A stretch of DNA of 45,620 bases, from assembly GCA_003030785.1 (NCBI GenBank), contig PYVH01000016.1:1-45620 (forward strand), given 5' to 3'. The notes beneath the pieces were generated by a model, which was not told the DNA's origin, made no database searches, and saw only the letters and a program-made list of their open reading frames with translations. Shown piece by piece: positions 9,441 through 19,041 of the stretch; the first letter of the stretch is position 1, and each line of letters starts with the position of its first letter. The DNA is from Marinobacter sp. B9-2. GTDB taxonomy: Bacteria > Pseudomonadota > Gammaproteobacteria > Pseudomonadales > Oleiphilaceae. The translations under genes were made by a program, and so were the position numbers.

Positions 9441-10781
9441 ATGAGTGTCATTGTTTCGGATCGTCGCACACTGGTCGTAGGGCTCGGTAAAACCGGGCTT
9501 TCCTGCGTGCGCTATCTGTCCGAACAGGGGCGGGACGTAGCTGTGGCCGATAGCCGCCAGGCGCCTCCGGGCCTTGATCAATTGAAGGCAGACTGGCCGG
9601 ATATTCCGGTCCACCTGGGCACCTTTGATACAGAGCTGTTTGCCGGTTTCAACGAACTGGTGGTCAGCCCGGGCATCAGCATTGCCGAACCTGCCATTGC
9701 AGCCGCCGCGCGCCAGGGTGCAAGAATCCGCGGTGACATTGATCTGTTCGCCGAGGCGGCCGATGCGCCCATCGTGGCCATTACGGGCTCCAACGGTAAA
9801 ACCACCGTCACCACCCTGGTGGGTGAGATGGCGAAAGCCGCGGGCCGGAAAGTCGCTGTCGGCGGCAACATCGGCACCCCGGCGCTTGATCTTCTGGGTC
9901 AGGGCGCCGACCTGTATGTACTCGAGCTGTCGAGTTTTCAGCTCGAGACCACTGATGAACTGAATGCCCTGGCGGCGACGGTACTGAACGTCAGTGACGA
10001 TCACATGGATCGTTACCCTAACAAGATGGCCTACTTCCAGGCCAAACAGCGGATTTTCCGGGGCTGCAAGAACGCCATTGTTAATCTGGACGACGCCCTG
10101 AGTACCCCCATGGCAAGGGACACCCTGAGGTTCCTGTGTTTCGGTTTTCACCGGGTGAACCCGGAAACGTTCAGCACCCGGGACGATGAGCAGGGCACCT
10201 GGATTACCTTTGGCTTCGATAACCTTCTGTTGGCGAGCGAGCTGAAGCTGATGGGGCATCACAATATCAGCAACGTGATGGCCGCTCTGGCACTGGGCCA
10301 TGCCGCTGGTCTGCCCATGGATGTGATGCTGACGGTCGCCCGTGAATTTCCGGGGCTGCCGCATCGCTGCGAGTTTGTGCGCCGGCTGAACGATGTGGAT
10401 TTCATCAATGATTCCAAGGGCACCAATGTCGGAGCCACAGTGGCCGCCGTTGAAAGCCTTGCACCGGATAATGGCAAAGTCGTGCTGATCGCCGGTGGTG
10501 ATGGCAAAGGTGCCGATTTTACCGCCCTGGAAGCGCCCATTGCCCTGCATTGCCGGGCTGTGCTGTTGATTGGTCGCGATGCGCCGGCCATCGCCGATGT
10601 GCTGGGCAGCGGTATTCCGGTTCACCGGATGGACAGCCTCGCCGAGGCGGTCGCCCGTTCCGCGGAGCTGGCGGTGCCCGGGGATCGGGTATTGCTCTCG
10701 CCGGCCTGCGCGAGCTTTGACATGTTCCGTGATTATCTCGATCGCGGTGACCAGTTCCGTTCTCTGGTGGAGGCCCTGTGA
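9441..10781 (+). CDS. murD: UDP-MurNAc-L-alanine:D-glutamate ligase MurD
   Basis: MurD adds D-glutamate to UDP-MurNAc-L-Ala. The 446-residue protein begins with a Rossmann-like segment (VVGLGKTGLSCVRYL) that binds the UDP part. It carries the ATP loop GSNGKTT at residues 116-122, ELSSFQLE in the central domain and NDSKGTN with GGDGKGADF in the C-terminal domain. The size agrees with the family. The gap to mraY is 15 bases with GGAAAG as a possible ribosome site. Its TGA stop overlaps the start region of ftsW. Confidence 0.97.
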   Translation: MSVIVSDRRTLVVGLGKTGLSCVRYLSEQGRDVAVADSRQAPPGLDQLKADWPDIPVHLGTFDTELFAGFNELVVSPGISIAEPAIAAAARQGARIRGDIDLFAEAADAPIVAITGSNGKTTVTTLVGEMAKAAGRKVAVGGNIGTPALDLLGQGADLYVLELSSFQLETTDELNALAATVLNVSDDHMDRYPNKMAYFQAKQRIFRGCKNAIVNLDDALSTPMARDTLRFLCFGFHRVNPETFSTRDDEQGTWITFGFDNLLLASELKLMGHHNISNVMAALALGHAAGLPMDVMLTVAREFPGLPHRCEFVRRLNDVDFINDSKGTNVGATVAAVESLAPDNGKVVLIAGGDGKGADFTALEAPIALHCRAVLLIGRDAPAIADVLGSGIPVHRMDSLAEAVARSAELAVPGDRVLLSPACASFDMFRDYLDRGDQFRSLVEAL

Positions 10782-11980
10782 TGCACGCAGATCTTTCCCT
10801 GCAGAACCGGAATCAATGGCTTGGCGAGGTCCAGCCTCTGCCCATGCTGGTGATCAGTTCGGTCGCATTGCTGGTGATGGGCGTCGTCATGATTTCCTCG
10901 GCATCCATGGATATGGCCGCCGAAACCATGGGTAACAGCTACCACTATGTGATTCGCCAGCTGATGTTTGCCGGTCTTGGTTGCCTGCTGGCCCTGGTAG
11001 CGGTGAACGTGCCGGTGGCCTGGTGGGAGCGCAGTGGCTGGTTGCTACTGGGCATCGGTCTGTTGTCCCTTGTTCTGGTGCTTACGCCGCTGGGCCGTAC
11101 CGTTAACGGCTCCACCCGCTGGATCCCGTTTGGTCTGTTTAACGTCCAGGTTTCGGAAGTGGCGAAGCTCTGTCTGATTGCCTACCTGGCAGGTTACGTG
11201 GTCCGTCGCCGGGATGAATTGCTCAATACCTGGCCGGGTTTCCTCAAGCCGCTGGTTGTTCTTGGTCTGGCCTCGGTGCTTCTGGTTATTCAGCCGGACT
11301 TTGGTGCCACTGTGGTGCTGGTGACAGCAGCGGCGGGCATGATCTTCCTGAGCGGTGTTCGGCTTAGCCGGTTTGTACCCCTGATCGGCACGCTGGTGGT
11401 GCTGGGTGCGATTCTGATCGTTACCCAGCCCTATCGCCTGAAACGGGTCGTCAGTTATCTCGACCCCTGGAAAGACCAGTTCGACAGCGGTTACCAGTTG
11501 ACCCAATCGCTGATCGCGTTTGGTCGCGGGGACTGGGGCGGTGTCGGCCTGGGTAACTCCATCCAGAAGCTGTTCTATCTGCCAGAGGCCCATACCGACT
11601 TCATCTTCGCCATTATCGCGGAAGAGTTCGGTCTGTTGGGGTCCCTGCTGGTGCTCAGCCTCTTCACCCTGCTGGTTGTGACCGGGTTCGTTATTGCCCG
11701 CCGGGCAGAGAAAGCGGACATGCCGTTCGGCGCCTGTTTCGCCTATGGACTGACCCTGCTGATCGGCCTGCAGGCAGGGATCAACATGGCGGTCAGTACC
11801 GGCCTTCTGCCCACCAAGGGGCTGACCCTGCCGCTGGTCAGCTACGGCGGATCCAGCCTGATGATCACCTGTATCTGCATCGGCATTCTGGCCCGCGTGG
11901 AAATGGAGCGTCTTGATCAGGAAAAACTCGCCCGGGAGAAGTCCGGTCCGAAGACGCGGGGAGGTGCGGTGTATGACTGA
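10781..11980 (+). CDS. ftsW: Septal peptidoglycan polymerase FtsW (SEDS family)
   Basis: FtsW is the SEDS glycosyltransferase that polymerises septal glycan strands from lipid II in complex with FtsI. The protein of 399 residues has about ten transmembrane segments and the family signatures NGSTRWIP, QPDFGATVVL, a large periplasmic loop with YLDPWKDQFDSGYQLTQSL, and SYGGSSL near the end. The start is chosen as ATG 10781, which shares one base with the murD stop (TGATG) and has GGAGG at 10769-10773; GTG 10778 immediately before it is also possible. The basic C-terminal tail overlaps the murG start. Confidence 0.96.
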   Translation: MHADLSLQNRNQWLGEVQPLPMLVISSVALLVMGVVMISSASMDMAAETMGNSYHYVIRQLMFAGLGCLLALVAVNVPVAWWERSGWLLLGIGLLSLVLVLTPLGRTVNGSTRWIPFGLFNVQVSEVAKLCLIAYLAGYVVRRRDELLNTWPGFLKPLVVLGLASVLLVIQPDFGATVVLVTAAAGMIFLSGVRLSRFVPLIGTLVVLGAILIVTQPYRLKRVVSYLDPWKDQFDSGYQLTQSLIAFGRGDWGGVGLGNSIQKLFYLPEAHTDFIFAIIAEEFGLLGSLLVLSLFTLLVVTGFVIARRAEKADMPFGACFAYGLTLLIGLQAGINMAVSTGLLPTKGLTLPLVSYGGSSLMITCICIGILARVEMERLDQEKLAREKSGPKTRGGAVYD

Positions 11981-13058
11981 ACAGCGCCGCTTCCTGATGA
12001 TGGCCGGTGGTACCGGAGGCCATGTGTTTCCGGCCCTGGCCACGGCCCGGGCGCTTGAGGCTCGTGGCCACCAGGTGTACTGGCTCGGCGCCAATGGTGG
12101 CATGGAACAGCGACTGATTGGGGAAACCGATATTCCGCTGTCACTGATTCATATTTCCGGTTTGCGGGGCAAGGGCAAGCTCGCGCTGGTAACGGCACCG
12201 TTTCGTTTGATGCGGGCGTTGGGTGAGGCGTTCACCATCCTGCGCCGGATTCGCCCGGATTGTGTGGTCGGTATGGGCGGGTTTGTCACCGGGCCCGGTG
12301 GCGTGGCCGCCTGGCTGAGCCGGACACCGCTGGTGATTCATGAGCAGAACGCCATTGCCGGCATGACCAACCGGATTCTGGTGAGATTTGCTGAAACCGT
12401 GCTGGAGGCGTTCCCGGGCAGCTTTGGTCCGAAAGTCGTCACCCGCTGCACCGGCAATCCGGTTCGAGAGGATCTCGCGGCCCTGCCGGTGCCTGAACAA
12501 CGGCTGGCAGGACGCGAAGGTGCCCTGAGGTTGCTGGTGATTGGCGGCAGTCTGGGCGCCCAGGTTTTCAACGAGCAGCTGCCCGAGGCGCTGGCCATGT
12601 TGCCGGAAGCTGATCGCCCCGTGGTTCGCCACCAGTGCGGTGAGCGTCACGCAGATGCCGCCCGGCAGGCCTATGAGCAACGCGGGGTTGAAGCTAACGT
12701 GGAGCCGTTTATCAAGGACATGGCCGAAGCCTATCAATGGGCCGACCTGGTGCTATGTCGGGCCGGTGCGCTGACGGTTTCCGAATTGTGCGCGGCAGGT
12801 ATCGGGGCGGTACTGGTGCCGTTCCCCCACGCCGTGGACGACCACCAGACGAAAAACGGTCAACAGATGGTGGCGGCGAAAGCGGCCATCCTGATCCCCC
12901 AATCAAAGATGACCCCGGCGGTGCTGGCGGAAACCCTGGGCGATCTGGCCCGGGATCGCAGCCGGGTAACTGATATGGCGAAGGCCGCGCGAACGCTGGC
13001 CCGCCCTGATGCAACGGAGAGAGTCGTGAATTACTGTCTGGAGGCCGCCAATGGCTGA
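11973..13058 (+). CDS. murG: Lipid II synthase MurG (GlcNAc transferase)
   Basis: MurG is the peripheral inner membrane glycosyltransferase (GT28) that adds GlcNAc to lipid I, making lipid II. The 361-residue product starts MTEQRRF and reaches the GGTGGH glycine loop at residues 12-17 followed by [27 protein letters not shown] and the second glycine loop [11 protein letters not shown] follow, as does the acceptor region [13 protein letters not shown] 11973 is chosen because it puts the glycine loop at its usual place and has GAGGTG upstream; an open frame continues 20 codons further up into ftsW but lacks sense as MurG. It overlaps ftsW and murC by eight bases each. Confidence 0.97.
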   Translation: MTEQRRFLMMAGGTGGHVFPALATARALEARGHQVYWLGANGGMEQRLIGETDIPLSLIHISGLRGKGKLALVTAPFRLMRALGEAFTILRRIRPDCVVGMGGFVTGPGGVAAWLSRTPLVIHEQNAIAGMTNRILVRFAETVLEAFPGSFGPKVVTRCTGNPVREDLAALPVPEQRLAGREGALRLLVIGGSLGAQVFNEQLPEALAMLPEADRPVVRHQCGERHADAARQAYEQRGVEANVEPFIKDMAEAYQWADLVLCRAGALTVSELCAAGIGAVLVPFPHAVDDHQTKNGQQMVAAKAAILIPQSKMTPAVLAETLGDLARDRSRVTDMAKAARTLARPDATERVVNYCLEAANG

Positions 13059-14496
13059 TGCAACCAATCCACCCCTGGTCTATCAGGTGCCTGAAATGCG
13101 CCGGATCCGTCACATCCACTTTGTGGGGATTGGTGGTGCAGGGATGAGCGGCATCGCCGAGGTTCTCAAGAATCAGGGCTACGACGTTTCCGGGTCGGAT
13201 CTGAAAGAGGGGGCTGTGACCGATCGCCTCAAAGCGATGGGCGTTGAAGTCCAGATCGGCCACCGGGAAGAGAACAGCGCCAGTGCCGATGTCGTTGTGG
13301 TTTCTTCGGCGGTATCGGCGGAAAACCCGGAAGTCATGGCGGCTCGCAGTCGTCGGGTGCCGATCGTCCCCAGGGCGGAAATGCTGGCGGAAATCATGCG
13401 CTACCGTCACGGCATCGCCGTGGCCGGAACCCATGGCAAGACCACGACCACCAGCCTGATTGCATCCATTCTGGGCGAGGCGGGTCTGGACCCGACCTTC
13501 GTGATTGGCGGCAAGCTGAACAGTGCCGGCACCAATGCCCAACTGGGAGGGTCCCGTTATCTGGTGGCAGAGGCGGATGAAAGTGATGCGTCTTTTCTGC
13601 ACCTGACGCCGGTGATTTCAGTGGTGACCAACATCGAAGCGGACCACATGGACACCTACGGCGGCGATGTCGAGAAACTGAAGCAGACCTTCGTGGATTT
13701 CCTGCACAACCTGCCGTTTTACGGTGTTGCGGTGATGTGTGTGGATGATGGTTACGTTCAGGAGATTATTCCCCGGATTTCCCGGGCGATTATTACCTAC
13801 GGCATCGAAAACCCGGAGGCGGATTACCGTGCCGAGAGCATCAATTCCGATGGTTTGCGGACTCACTTCGTGGTGAAGCGTCCGGCCGGTCGCAGTGATC
13901 TGACAGTCGAGCTGAAAATGCCGGGCCGACACAATGTCCTGAACGCGCTGGCGGCCATTGCCGTGGCCACAGACGAGGGCGTTGACGATGACGCCATCTG
14001 CCGCGGGCTGGCGGGCTTTGCCGGGGTCGGGCGCCGGTTTCAGGTTTACGGCGATTACCAGACCTCCAAAGGCACGGTCACCCTGGTGGACGATTACGGA
14101 CACCACCCCACGGAAGTGGAGGCGGTTATCCGCGCGGCACAAGATGCCTGGCCGGATCGGCGTCTGGTCATGCTGTACCAGCCGCACCGCTTTACGCGGA
14201 CCCGTGACCTCTATGAAGACTTTGTCCGGGTGCTGTCGGAAGTGGACGGCTTACTGCTGATGGATGTTTATTCCGCCGGCGAACCGGCGATTCCGGGTGC
14301 CGATGGCCGGGCCCTTTGCCGCAGCATTCGCCAGCGCGGGCAGGTAGAGCCGGTCTTTGTCGAGGATAACCGGGAAATTGAAGCCCTGTTGGCCAATGTC
14401 CTGCAGGATGGCGACCTTCTGATAACCCAGGGAGCCGGCGATATCGGTGGTGTGGCTTCGCGGCTGGCGGCCGCAGGAGTGATTGCGGGTGAGTGA
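13051..14496 (+). CDS. murC: UDP-MurNAc:L-alanine ligase MurC
   Basis: MurC starts the peptide stem by adding L-alanine to UDP-MurNAc in the cytoplasm. The 481-residue protein has the Rossmann-like N-terminus [17 protein letters not shown], the ATP loop GTHGKTTT at residues 126-133, [10 protein letters not shown], and [12 protein letters not shown] with YQPHRFTRT in the C-terminal domain, all typical of MurC. It overlaps the end of murG by eight bases. Its TGA is followed almost directly by the chosen ddlB start. Confidence 0.97.
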   Translation: MADATNPPLVYQVPEMRRIRHIHFVGIGGAGMSGIAEVLKNQGYDVSGSDLKEGAVTDRLKAMGVEVQIGHREENSASADVVVVSSAVSAENPEVMAARSRRVPIVPRAEMLAEIMRYRHGIAVAGTHGKTTTTSLIASILGEAGLDPTFVIGGKLNSAGTNAQLGGSRYLVAEADESDASFLHLTPVISVVTNIEADHMDTYGGDVEKLKQTFVDFLHNLPFYGVAVMCVDDGYVQEIIPRISRAIITYGIENPEADYRAESINSDGLRTHFVVKRPAGRSDLTVELKMPGRHNVLNALAAIAVATDEGVDDDAICRGLAGFAGVGRRFQVYGDYQTSKGTVTLVDDYGHHPTEVEAVIRAAQDAWPDRRLVMLYQPHRFTRTRDLYEDFVRVLSEVDGLLLMDVYSAGEPAIPGADGRALCRSIRQRGQVEPVFVEDNREIEALLANVLQDGDLLITQGAGDIGGVASRLAAAGVIAGE

Positions 14497-14497
14497 T

Positions 14498-15469
14498 ATG
14501 CATCATAACGAAGCACAGGCCTATCAGGCAGATCCCGAACTCGTGAGATCACTTGGGCGCGTTGCGGTCTTCATGGGCGGCGATTCCGCCGAGCGGGAAG
14601 TGTCCCTGAAGAGTGGCAAGGCTGTGCTGGCGGCGCTGGTATCGGCCGGTGTGGATGCCTATGCCCAGGACGTCAAAGGCTGCCTGCTGAGAACGGTTGA
14701 TAACCCGCAATTCGATCGTGTCTTCATTGCCCTGCATGGCAGGGGCGGCGAGGACGGTACGTTGCAGGCCATTCTGTCGCAGGCCGGGATTCCGTATACC
14801 GGCAGTGAAATGCTGGCCTCCGCACTGGCCATGGACAAGCTCAGGACGAAGTACGTGTTCGAAGGTTGCGGCTTGCCAACGCCGAAGTTCCGGACCATGT
14901 CCGGTGCAGACCAGGCGAATCAGATTATCGGCGAACTGCGGGCGCCACTGAGCGTGAAGCCTTCCCGGGAAGGCTCCAGTATCGGCATCCGCAAAGTGTA
15001 TACCGCGGCAGAATTGGCAGAAGCCTACGAAGCCGCGGCCGCGCTGGATAGCCTGGTACTGGTGGAGGAGTGGATCGAGGGGCCGGAGTTCACCGTCAGT
15101 CTGCTGCAGGACCAGGCGCTTCCGGCGATTGGCCTGAGCGCCAGTACTGACCACGTCTTTTACGATTACGACGCCAAGTACCTGGCGGACGACACCCGCT
15201 ATCAAATTCCCTGTGGCCTGGCACCCGAGGACGAAGTTCGCCTCCAGCACCTGGCACTGGATGCGTTCCGGGTTGTCGGCTGCCGGACCTGGGGCCGGGT
15301 CGACATTATGCAGGACAGCGACGGCCAGTTCTGGCTGCTGGAAGTGAATACCGTGCCCGGGATGACCGACCACAGCCTCGTGCCCATGGCGGCCAGGGCG
15401 GCAGGCATCAGTTTCGAGGAACTGGTGGTCCGGATACTGAAGGACACCCTGGAGGGCGCCGATGCTTGA
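14498..15469 (+). CDS. ddlB: D-alanine:D-alanine ligase DdlB
   Basis: DdlB makes the D-Ala-D-Ala dipeptide used by MurF. The chosen ATG 14498 gives 323 residues; TTG 14483 and GTG 14489 are in frame upstream and overlap murC, so the start is not certain. The ATP-grasp fold is clear: VFMGGDSAEREVSLKSG near the N-terminus, ALHGRGGEDGTLQ, KPSREGSSIGI for ATP binding, VEEWIEGPEFTVSLL, and the metal-binding EVNTVPGMTDHSLVP near the end. The E-S residues of the D-Ala site are intact, so normal D-Ala-D-Ala rather than D-Ala-D-lactate specificity is expected. It overlaps ftsQ by eight bases. Confidence 0.95.
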   Translation: MHHNEAQAYQADPELVRSLGRVAVFMGGDSAEREVSLKSGKAVLAALVSAGVDAYAQDVKGCLLRTVDNPQFDRVFIALHGRGGEDGTLQAILSQAGIPYTGSEMLASALAMDKLRTKYVFEGCGLPTPKFRTMSGADQANQIIGELRAPLSVKPSREGSSIGIRKVYTAAELAEAYEAAAALDSLVLVEEWIEGPEFTVSLLQDQALPAIGLSASTDHVFYDYDAKYLADDTRYQIPCGLAPEDEVRLQHLALDAFRVVGCRTWGRVDIMQDSDGQFWLLEVNTVPGMTDHSLVPMAARAAGISFEELVVRILKDTLEGADA

Positions 15470-16301
15470 GACACTGCTGATCCGGAGCCGGGCGACACCG
15501 TCCGAGCCCCCGCGGCGCCGGGGGGCAACGTCCCTTGGCCCTGAGCGGGACCGGTTTGGCGTGTTGAAGGGTGTGCTGGCGGCTGTGCCCTGGCTTCAGG
15601 TGGGCATGGGCGCCGTGATTGTATTGTTGGCCGCCCTGGTGCCCTGGGGTACCGGCAAGGTGCTGGGTGCCATGGATCAGCAGATCCTGGCGGTGGATGT
15701 GAAAGGGGATTTTGTGGGCGACAGCCGGGTAGCCATTGAGCGCGCCGCTGGCGACTGGATCGGCAAGAGCTATTTCGCCACGGATCTTTCGGAAATCAAG
15801 GCGAGTCTGGAGCGCCGGCCCTGGGTTGAGTCTGCCGCAGTGCGTCGGGTGTGGCCGGATCGGCTGGTAATCGATATCCGGGAGAAGAAGCCGCTGGCCT
15901 ACTGGACCGACGGGCGCCTGGTTAGCCGGACCGGCGAACTGTTTGCGCCGTCCAATCCGGAAGTGGCAGGTCGGCTGCCCCGTCTGGCCGGACCCGACGA
16001 AAGAGTGCGGGATGTGATCAATATGGCGAGGACCATGAGCGACAGGCTGGTCGCCCGGGGCCTCGGATTTTCGGGCCTGGCCCTGGAACATCGGGGTGCC
16101 TGGACCCTGCAACTGGCCAACGGCATCGAAGTGGTGCTTGGCCGGGACCAGGTGGAACAACGGTTCGAGCGGTTTATTACGGTTTATGAAAACCGGCTGG
16201 CAGCACGGTCGGATGAAGTCAGTCGGGTGGACGCCCGCTACACCAATGGTGTGGCGGTCAAGTGGAAAGCTGTTGAGACAGCCTCCAGCCCGAAATCATA
16301 G
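15462..16301 (+). CDS. ftsQ: Cell division protein FtsQ
   Basis: FtsQ is a bitopic division protein that recruits FtsL and FtsB and links early and late divisome parts. The 279-residue product has a basic cytoplasmic N-terminus (RSRATPSEPPRRRG), one transmembrane helix at about residues 47-66, a POTRA domain beginning near residue 76 with the ERRPWVESAAVRRVWPDRL motif, and a C-terminal FtsQ beta domain. The size fits. Sequence divergence in this family is high, but the POTRA motif and the position between ddlB and ftsA leave little doubt. The gap to ftsA is 36 bases. Confidence 0.94.
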   Translation: MLETLLIRSRATPSEPPRRRGATSLGPERDRFGVLKGVLAAVPWLQVGMGAVIVLLAALVPWGTGKVLGAMDQQILAVDVKGDFVGDSRVAIERAAGDWIGKSYFATDLSEIKASLERRPWVESAAVRRVWPDRLVIDIREKKPLAYWTDGRLVSRTGELFAPSNPEVAGRLPRLAGPDERVRDVINMARTMSDRLVARGLGFSGLALEHRGAWTLQLANGIEVVLGRDQVEQRFERFITVYENRLAARSDEVSRVDARYTNGVAVKWKAVETASSPKS

Positions 16302-16337
16302 CAACAGTTAATTCAGACCTACGGTTTGGTGGAACAC

Positions 16338-17573
16338 ATGTCATCGGTTGAAACGGAAAACATGATTGTCGGCCTCGATATCGGAACCTCGAAGGTGGTT
16401 GCGATTGTCGGCAAGCGCAAGATGGACGGCACCATCGAAGTGGTGGGCATTGGTTCCCATCCTTCCCGGGGCCTCAAGCGTGGAGTGGTGGTGAACATTG
16501 AAACCACTGTCCAGGCCATTCAGCGCGCGGTGGAAGAGGCGGAGTTGATGGCCGGGTGCCGCATTCACTCGGTGTATGCGGGTATTGCCGGCAGCCACAT
16601 CAAGAGCCTGAACTCCCACGGGATTGTTGCCATCCGTGACCGGGAAGTCACCCAGGCCGACATTGACCGGGTAATCGATGCCGCCCAGGCGGTCGCGATT
16701 CCTGCAGACCAGAAGATTCTTCACATTCTGCCCCAGGAATTCGTGATCGACAGCCAGGAAGGCATCAAGGAGCCGATGGGCATGTCTGGCGTGCGCCTGG
16801 AAGCAAAGGTGCACCTGGTGACCTGCGCGGTGAATGCCGCCCAGAACATAGAGAAATGCGTGAAGCGCTGCGGCCTTGAGGTGGATGACATCATCCTGGA
16901 GCAGCTGGCATCCAGTCACGCCATCCTCACCGAAGACGAAAAGGAACTTGGGGTCTGCGTCGTGGATATCGGTGGCGGCACTACCGACATTGCCGTGTTT
17001 ACCGGCGGCGCTATTCGCCACACGGCAGTGATTCCGATTGCCGGCGACCAGGTGACCAACGACATCGCGATGGCGTTGCGGACACCGACCCAGAATGCTG
17101 AAGAAATCAAGATCAAGTATGCCTGTGCACTGACCCAGCTGGCCGGTGCGGATGAAACCATCAAGGTGCCCAGTGTTGGCGACCGAGCGCCGCGGGATCT
17201 GTCCAGGCAGGCCCTGGCTGAGGTGGTGGAGCCGCGCTATGAGGAGCTGTTCACTCTGGTTCAGTCAGAATTGCGCCGGTCCGGGTTCGAGGATCTGATT
17301 CCGGCAGGCATCGTGATAACCGGCGGTTCCTCCACCATGGAAGGAGTGGTGGAACTGGCCGAAGAGATCTTCCACATGCCGGTAAGGCTGGCCTGTCCGC
17401 AGGCAGTCTCCGGCATGACGGAGGTGGTCAACAATCCGATCTACGCCACTGGCGTTGGGTTGTTGATTCATGGTTTCCGCCAGATGGATCTGGGGCGGGC
17501 ACCGGTGCTCAAGGGTGAAGATGCACCCTCGCTGTTTGAGCGCATGAAAGCCTGGTTTACCGGTCATTTCTGA
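16338..17573 (+). CDS. ftsA: Cell division protein FtsA
   Basis: FtsA is the actin-like ATPase that anchors FtsZ to the inner membrane. The 411-residue protein starts MSSVETEN, then GLDIGTSKV (phosphate 1 loop), the 1C domain at about 85-165, VVDIGGGTTDIAVF (phosphate 2), and TGGSSTMEGV in the adenosine site. The last 14 residues (SLFERMKAWFTGHF) form the amphipathic membrane-targeting helix. ATG 16338 is preferred; TTG 16326 and GTG 16329 in the same frame would add four or three residues that homologues lack. A 98-base gap with a stem-loop separates it from ftsZ. Confidence 0.96.
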   Translation: MSSVETENMIVGLDIGTSKVVAIVGKRKMDGTIEVVGIGSHPSRGLKRGVVVNIETTVQAIQRAVEEAELMAGCRIHSVYAGIAGSHIKSLNSHGIVAIRDREVTQADIDRVIDAAQAVAIPADQKILHILPQEFVIDSQEGIKEPMGMSGVRLEAKVHLVTCAVNAAQNIEKCVKRCGLEVDDIILEQLASSHAILTEDEKELGVCVVDIGGGTTDIAVFTGGAIRHTAVIPIAGDQVTNDIAMALRTPTQNAEEIKIKYACALTQLAGADETIKVPSVGDRAPRDLSRQALAEVVEPRYEELFTLVQSELRRSGFEDLIPAGIVITGGSSTMEGVVELAEEIFHMPVRLACPQAVSGMTEVVNNPIYATGVGLLIHGFRQMDLGRAPVLKGEDAPSLFERMKAWFTGHF

Positions 17574-17627
17574 CGGAACCGGGTAGTTAGTACACGAAGG
17601 TATCTCGAAAACACAATCTCGAACAAA

Positions 17628-17646
17628 CAGCCCGGAACAAGGGCTG
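17628..17646 (+). other. Stem-loop in the ftsZ leader
   Basis: CAGCCC (17628-17633) and GGGCTG (17641-17646) form a 6-bp stem with a 7-base loop, 25 bases before the ftsZ ATG and just upstream of its AAGGAG ribosome site. No T-run follows, so it is not a terminator. It may stabilise or process the ftsZ message; this is inference. Confidence 0.4.
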
Positions 17647-17671
17647 AAAACAGCACGAAGGAGTAGGGGAA

Positions 17672-18829
17672 ATGTTTGAACTCGTCGATAATGTCCAGCA
17701 AAACGCTGTCATTAAAGTCGTCGGTGTAGGCGGTGGTGGCGGCAACGCCGTTCGCCATATGCTTAACAGCGACATCGAAGGTGTGGAATTCATCTGCGCC
17801 AACACAGATGCACAGGCGCTGACCGATATGGATGCGCGCCAGATCATTCAGCTCGGTGGCAATATCACCAAGGGGCTGGGTGCCGGCGCCAATCCGGAAG
17901 TCGGACGCCAGTCTGCCCTGGAAGACCGCGATCGCATCGCCGAAGCCATCAAGGGTGCTGATATGGTCTTCATCACCGCCGGCATGGGCGGTGGCACTGG
18001 CACCGGTGCTGCGCCAATCGTGGCGGAAGTGGCCCGTGAGCTGGGCATTCTGACCGTTGCCGTTGTCACCAAACCTTTCATGTTCGAGGGCGGCAAGCGC
18101 ATGAGCGTTGCCGAATCCGGCCTGAAAGAGCTGGAGGAGAGCGTCGACTCCCTGATCACCATCCCCAATGAAAAGCTGTTGGCGGTTATGGGCAAGAAAA
18201 CCAGCCTGCTGGACGCATTTGCCGCAGCCAACGATGTGCTTCTGGGTGCAGTGCAGGGTATTGCCGACCTGATTACCCGTAACGGTATGATCAACGTCGA
18301 CTTTGCCGACGTGAAAACGGTTATGTCTGAGATGGGTATGGCGATGATGGGTACCGCCCGCGCTACCGGCGAGAACCGTGCCCGCGAAGCGGCCGAAGCC
18401 GCGATCCGCAGCCCGCTGCTGGAAGATATCAACCTGCAGGGTGCCAAAGGTATTCTGGTCAACATCACCGCTGGTATGGACCTCAACCTGGGCGAATTCT
18501 CCGAGGTTGGCGACATTGTGCGTGAATTTGCTTCCGACTCTGCCACCGTTGTCGTCGGTACCGTCATTGATCCGGAAATGACCGACGAACTGAAGGTGAC
18601 GGTTGTTGCGACCGGCCTGGGCGGGGATCGTGAGAAGCCCACCAAGGTTGTGGACAATACCCGCACCCTGGATGGAAAAACCGATTACAACCAGCTGGAC
18701 CGTCCCGCTGTTCTGCGTCGCCGGGCCGTTTCCAATGGAAACGTGGCTATCGACCAGAGCAAGGATAGCGAGGAGCAGGGTGTCGACTATCTCGATATTC
18801 CCGCATTCCTCCGTCGGCAGGCTGACTGA
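17672..18829 (+). CDS. ftsZ: Cell division GTPase FtsZ
   Basis: FtsZ is the tubulin-like GTPase that forms the division ring. The 385-residue protein has GVGGGGGNAV at about 18-27, the tubulin signature GGGTGTG at residues 106-112, the T7-loop region NVDFADVKTVM that completes the GTPase site, a variable linker, and the conserved C-terminal peptide YLDIPAFLRRQAD that binds FtsA and other partners. AAGGAG lies nine to fourteen bases before the ATG, a strong ribosome site that fits the high expression expected for FtsZ. It is the last division gene of the cluster; the next gene, lpxC, is 212 bases away beyond two stem-loops. Confidence 0.98.
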   Translation: MFELVDNVQQNAVIKVVGVGGGGGNAVRHMLNSDIEGVEFICANTDAQALTDMDARQIIQLGGNITKGLGAGANPEVGRQSALEDRDRIAEAIKGADMVFITAGMGGGTGTGAAPIVAEVARELGILTVAVVTKPFMFEGGKRMSVAESGLKELEESVDSLITIPNEKLLAVMGKKTSLLDAFAAANDVLLGAVQGIADLITRNGMINVDFADVKTVMSEMGMAMMGTARATGENRAREAAEAAIRSPLLEDINLQGAKGILVNITAGMDLNLGEFSEVGDIVREFASDSATVVVGTVIDPEMTDELKVTVVATGLGGDREKPTKVVDNTRTLDGKTDYNQLDRPAVLRRRAVSNGNVAIDQSKDSEEQGVDYLDIPAFLRRQAD

Positions 18830-18849
18830 TAATCTCGTGCAATTGTGAT

Positions 18850-18891
18850 CCGGTTCCTGTTCCCGTGCGAAATAGGGAACCCTAAAACCGG
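18850..18891 (+). repeat. Two-tier stem-loop downstream of ftsZ
   Basis: CCGGTT (18850-18855) pairs with AACCGG (18886-18891), and inside it GTTCCC (18859-18864) pairs with GGGAAC (18875-18880). The tiers are separated by a small asymmetric internal loop. No T-run follows, so it is not a standard intrinsic terminator; it could protect the 3' end of the ftsZ message or mark a processing site. Confidence 0.45.
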
Positions 18892-18980
18892 TAAAAACGT
18901 GCACTGATTGCCATGGGTTGCGTGCTGTATGAACATTCAGCAACAACGGATTGGTTAAATGGTATTCAGTCTTATTTTCT

Positions 18981-19022
18981 GATATTCTCCGGGCAGATTT
19001 TTGCCTAGAATATCGCCTTTTT
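18981..19022 (+). terminator. Terminator-like hairpin just upstream of lpxC
   Basis: GATATTCT (18981-18988) pairs perfectly with AGAATATC (19007-19014); inside, GGCA (18992-18995) pairs with TGCC (19002-19005). GCC and five T (19018-19022) follow. This resembles an intrinsic terminator ending the division cluster or an attenuator, since it ends only 19 bases before the lpxC ATG. The stem base is AT-rich and the T-run short, so the efficiency is doubtful, and the palindrome could equally be a protein-binding site. Confidence 0.4.
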
Positions 19023-19041
19023 GTGACGGAATTATGTACCG

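Noticed and set aside
11913-11972. N-terminal extension of murG by 20 codons
   Set aside because: It overlaps ftsW by a further 60 bases, has no ribosome site, and places the GGTGGH loop too far from the N-terminus.
11045-12103. A long minus-strand open frame across ftsW and murG
   Set aside because: Composition is low-complexity, rich in Gln, Gly and His as typical for antisense frames; ftsW and murG account for the sequence.
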